Shown one piece after another: positions 6,997-8,320 of a DNA stretch of 8,320 nucleotides. This DNA comes from Campylobacteraceae bacterium. GTDB taxonomy: Bacteria > Campylobacterota > Campylobacteria > Campylobacterales > Sulfurovaceae. Every line of letters starts with the position of its first letter. The first letter of the stretch is position 1. The stretch spans positions 1 through 8,320 of the forward strand of contig JALVWV010000245.1 of assembly GCA_027023145.1 (NCBI GenBank). The letters run 5' to 3'. The notes beneath the pieces are model-generated. The model was not told where the DNA came from and made no database searches. It was given only the letters and a program-made list of their open reading frames with translations. The translations under genes were made by a program, and so were the position numbers.

Positions 6997-7306
6997 GCAG
7001 CAGATCCCTCCCGATATATGCCTTGCCGACACTGTTTAAACCTTTTTTGGCGACAAAATCCACTTTGCTGTTGAGGCTATTTGCGATAAATCCTTTCAGC
7101 TCCTCAAGCCTGGTAAATGCACCAAACCCGCCAAAACGCTTCGCAAAGGCTTTTGGATTATCGATGTCATACAAGATATCCACATCACTCTGTTCTGTCT
7201 GCTCATTTCTGGCAAAACTGCCGAAAATACCGATGAGTGTGATCCCATCCTTTTTCAATACAGGCTTTAACTCTTGCAATTTTTTTATCACTTCTTGTTG
7301 TGTCAT
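6989..7306 (-). CDS. mntA: MntA-like minimal nucleotidyltransferase antitoxin
   Basis: This 105-residue minimal nucleotidyltransferase of the pol-beta superfamily has the signature GS-x10-DxD (Gly29-Ser30 ... Asp41, Asp43) in IFGSFARNEQTEQSDVDILYD-type context; a third acidic residue is Asp83 in KVDFV. In studied systems MntA transfers AMP from ATP onto the HepT tyrosine and so blocks the toxin. It is the first gene of the pair and overlaps hepT by 8 bases, the usual antitoxin-first order. The ATG at 7306 has only a weak purine-rich GAGAGAG site, about 4 bases upstream. A TATAAT-containing promoter lies about 33-38 bases upstream. Confidence 0.92.
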   Translation of the reverse strand: MTQQEVIKKLQELKPVLKKDGITLIGIFGSFARNEQTEQSDVDILYDIDNPKAFAKRFGGFGAFTRLEELKGFIANSLNSKVDFVAKKGLNSVGKAYIGRDLLHV

Positions 7307-7334
7307 GATACTCTCTCGATTTTCTTTGCTTTAT

Positions 7335-7366
7335 CCGTATTATACCGTATAAATCAACCGCTTCAA
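7335..7366 (-). promoter_or_regulatory. Predicted mntA-hepT promoter with a direct repeat over the -10
   Basis: On the minus strand TTGAAG (7366-7361) is followed after 16 bases by TATAAT (7344-7339). The hexamer ATACGG occurs twice (7350-7345 and 7340-7335), one helical turn apart, flanking and partly covering the -10. This placement suits binding of a regulator, possibly the toxin-antitoxin complex itself, but that is inference. Confidence 0.55.
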
Positions 7367-7382
7367 AACAGCCTTATTTTCG

Positions 7383-7500
7383 TAGGGGCAAATCCGCGTA
7401 TCTGCCCGGGTGGCGCACGCCACCGTCAAGGGGCTTGGACTTCAGTCCAACAAAACGCGACTGCGTATTTCCGCAGACCCCTAATTCAGGTCTGCCCCTA
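7383..7500. repeat. REP-like repeat copy B with TAGGGGCA inverted ends, between mntA and vapB
   Basis: Bases 7384-7458 repeat copy A. The element is longer here: TAGGGGCA (7383-7390) is mirrored by TGCCCCTA (7493-7500). Inside are GGTGGCG-CA-CGCCACC (7410-7425), TTGGACTTCAGTCCAA (7435-7450) and GCAGACC...GGTCTGC (7473-7479 with 7489-7495). It occupies almost the whole gap between the two divergent promoters and may be the fuller form of the A element. Confidence 0.75.
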
Positions 7501-7504
7501 TGGG

Positions 7505-7527
7505 ATAACAACCATTTCTGTTATAAT
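7505..7527 (+). promoter_or_regulatory. Extended -10 promoter and candidate operator of the vapBC-type operon
   Basis: TGT-TATAAT (7519-7527) is a perfect extended -10; the -35 is poor. ATAACA (7505-7510) and TGTTAT (7519-7524) form an inverted repeat that overlaps it, the position expected for autorepression by a VapB-VapC complex. The vapB ATG lies about 34 bases downstream. Confidence 0.6.
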
Positions 7528-7560
7528 ACGATAAAAGGAATAGACAAAGGAGTTTCTGCA

Positions 7561-7758
7561 ATGCACACCATTAAACTCGAAATCAGTGACAGCCTGTATG
7601 ATAGAGTGATGTTTTTTCTCCAGCAACTTCCCAAAACAGAAATCAAACTCCATCTACCTAGAACAAAACGCAAAAAAGATCTAAATGAGTTGCTGGCTAT
7701 AGGAACATTCGATATCGATGAGGTGAGGGTGAAAAATTGGAACATCGAAGAATTCTGA
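7561..7758 (+). CDS. VapB-like antitoxin (small protein upstream of a PIN toxin)
   Basis: This 65-residue protein comes from the ATG at 7561, with a strong AAAGGAG site 8 bases upstream. The start is firm: earlier in-frame codons run into the repeat. The N-terminus, MHTIKLEISDSLYDRVMFFL, resembles the beta-strand then helix of small DNA-binding antitoxins. The middle is basic (PRTKRKKD), and the C-terminus ends in WNIEEF, an acidic/aromatic tail of the kind that fills the PIN active site. I cannot assign it to a named antitoxin subfamily; its role follows from its position, since it overlaps the PIN toxin gene by 22 bases in the standard antitoxin-toxin order. Confidence 0.8.
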   Translation: MHTIKLEISDSLYDRVMFFLQQLPKTEIKLHLPRTKRKKDLNELLAIGTFDIDEVRVKNWNIEEF

Positions 7759-8123
7759 TCGACACATCCATCATCATCGAATATATCAGAAAACACGAAA
7801 AGAGCAAAACACTTTTTTGGCAATTACTGCAGCGATCGGACTGTCTCATTTCAACAGTCACAGAGTTTGAGCTCTACAGTGGCATCAAACATGATGAAGA
7901 TGTTGCACGAATGGATAAGCTTCTTTCGTTTGTTGAGATTTTGGATTTTGACAGCTATCAAGCTCAAAAGGCTGCTGAAATTTTTCGTGCTCTCAAGCGT
8001 CAGAATAAGCTGATAGAATACAGGGATATTTTCATTGCAGCATCAGCACTCAGTGCCAACCTCCCTCTTGCCACGCTCAATCACAAACATTTCAAAAGAA
8101 TAGAAGGGCTTACGCTGATTTGA
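7737..8123 (+). CDS. vapC: VapC-type PIN-domain ribonuclease toxin
   Basis: This 128-residue PIN-domain protein has the acidic residues expected for metal binding: Asp9 (RILIDTS), Glu43 (STVTEFELYSG) and Asp97 (EYRDIFIAA). The C-terminal PLATLNHKHFKRIEGL has Asn115 where many family members carry a fourth acid, a common variant. VapC toxins are Mg/Mn-dependent RNases that cut tRNA, rRNA or mRNA to halt growth. The start is a TTG at 7737, 8 bases after GAGG; no ATG gives the full PIN N-terminus. It overlaps the antitoxin gene by 22 bases, so translation is probably coupled and the weak start would keep toxin below antitoxin. The target RNA cannot be told from the sequence. Confidence 0.92.
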   Translation: MEHRRILIDTSIIIEYIRKHEKSKTLFWQLLQRSDCLISTVTEFELYSGIKHDEDVARMDKLLSFVEILDFDSYQAQKAAEIFRALKRQNKLIEYRDIFIAASALSANLPLATLNHKHFKRIEGLTLI

Positions 8124-8305
8124 TTTGTCATCCTTCCCCAAGCGTACGTCGACGCATTGTCTGAAAACCGAACGGGGTCAAGATTATCCCGAATTTAAAT
8201 CCCGAATTTAAATTCATAGTGCAATTTTTAACACGATTGGAAAATATGAGGGGTTAGATGTTAAACTAATGCCCTTGTATCCAACCAAAGATAAAAGGAG
8301 CACTC
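8124..8305. other. 182-base non-coding stretch before the last gene
   Basis: No gene or convincing terminator is visible after vapC. A 13-base tandem (8187-8212) and a 12-base palindrome (8204-8215) occupy the middle. A poor -35-like TTGGAA (8237-8242) with TAAACT (8262-8267) at a 19-base spacing is not strong enough to call a promoter. Confidence 0.5.
8187..8215. repeat. 13-bp tandem duplication ending in a perfect palindrome
   Basis: TCCCGAATTTAAA occurs twice in a row (8187-8199 and 8200-8212). The second copy runs into GAATTTAAATTC (8204-8215), a perfect 12-base palindrome; the first copy is mutated in its last two bases (GAATTTAAATCC). This might be a protein-binding site or a slippage duplication. 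Confidence 0.6.
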
Positions 8306-8320
8306 ATGAAATACACACAT
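8306..8320 (+). CDS. First five codons of an unidentified gene running off the right edge
   Basis: An ATG at 8306 lies 5 bases after AAAAGGAG, the strongest type of ribosome site in this window, and stays open to the edge (MKYTH). Too little is visible to identify the product. The call rests on the ribosome site and the absence of any other gene in this stretch. Confidence 0.6.

Noticed and set aside
6521..7500. CRISPR array
   Set aside because: Only two copies about 860 bases apart with protein genes between them; no short regular spacers and no cas genes.
7435..7560. Longer antitoxin starting within repeat B
   Set aside because: It would translate the repeat and the promoter; the ATG at 7561 has a strong ribosome site.

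Overview
The window looks like chromosomal DNA from a bacterium of the phylum Campylobacterota, probably a free-living sulfur-oxidising relative of Sulfurimonas, Sulfuricurvum or Sulfurovum. This is inferred from the gene content and protein style (nadA/nadC next to a DHH phosphoesterase and an M23 peptidase, and plsY directly followed by folB). No rRNA or other decisive marker is present.

The left half is housekeeping DNA. On the minus strand, reading right to left, are nadA (quinolinate synthase), nadC (quinolinate phosphoribosyltransferase), an NrnA-like DHH/DHHA1 phosphoesterase, and a membrane-anchored M23 peptidase that runs off the left edge. The last three are tightly packed (a 4-base gap, then a 4-base overlap), and a sigma70-type promoter lies in front of nadA. 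NadA and NadC perform consecutive steps of de novo NAD synthesis. On the plus strand, plsY (glycerol-3-phosphate acyltransferase) and folB (dihydroneopterin aldolase) overlap by 4 bases.

The right half, from about 5200, is accessory. It holds an AAA ATPase of the AAA_14/DUF4143 type, a convergent mntA-hepT toxin-antitoxin pair (minus strand), a vapBC-type pair (plus strand), and the first five codons of another gene at the right edge. Each module has its own -10 promoter element with a short symmetric or repeated sequence around it, as expected for autoregulated selfish or defence modules.

The most notable non-coding feature is a family of REP-like hairpin repeats sharing the core GGGACTTCAGTCCC. 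There are four sites: the nadA-nadC gap, the nadA/plsY divergent region (two inverted units forming a large REPIN- or MITE-like palindrome of about 163 bp with perfect 13-bp ends), the ATPase/hepT convergent gap, and the mntA/vapB divergent gap. Stem positions change in a compensated way between copies, so the hairpin itself seems to be conserved. Two copies lie in direct orientation on either side of mntA-hepT. No REP-associated transposase is visible in this window.
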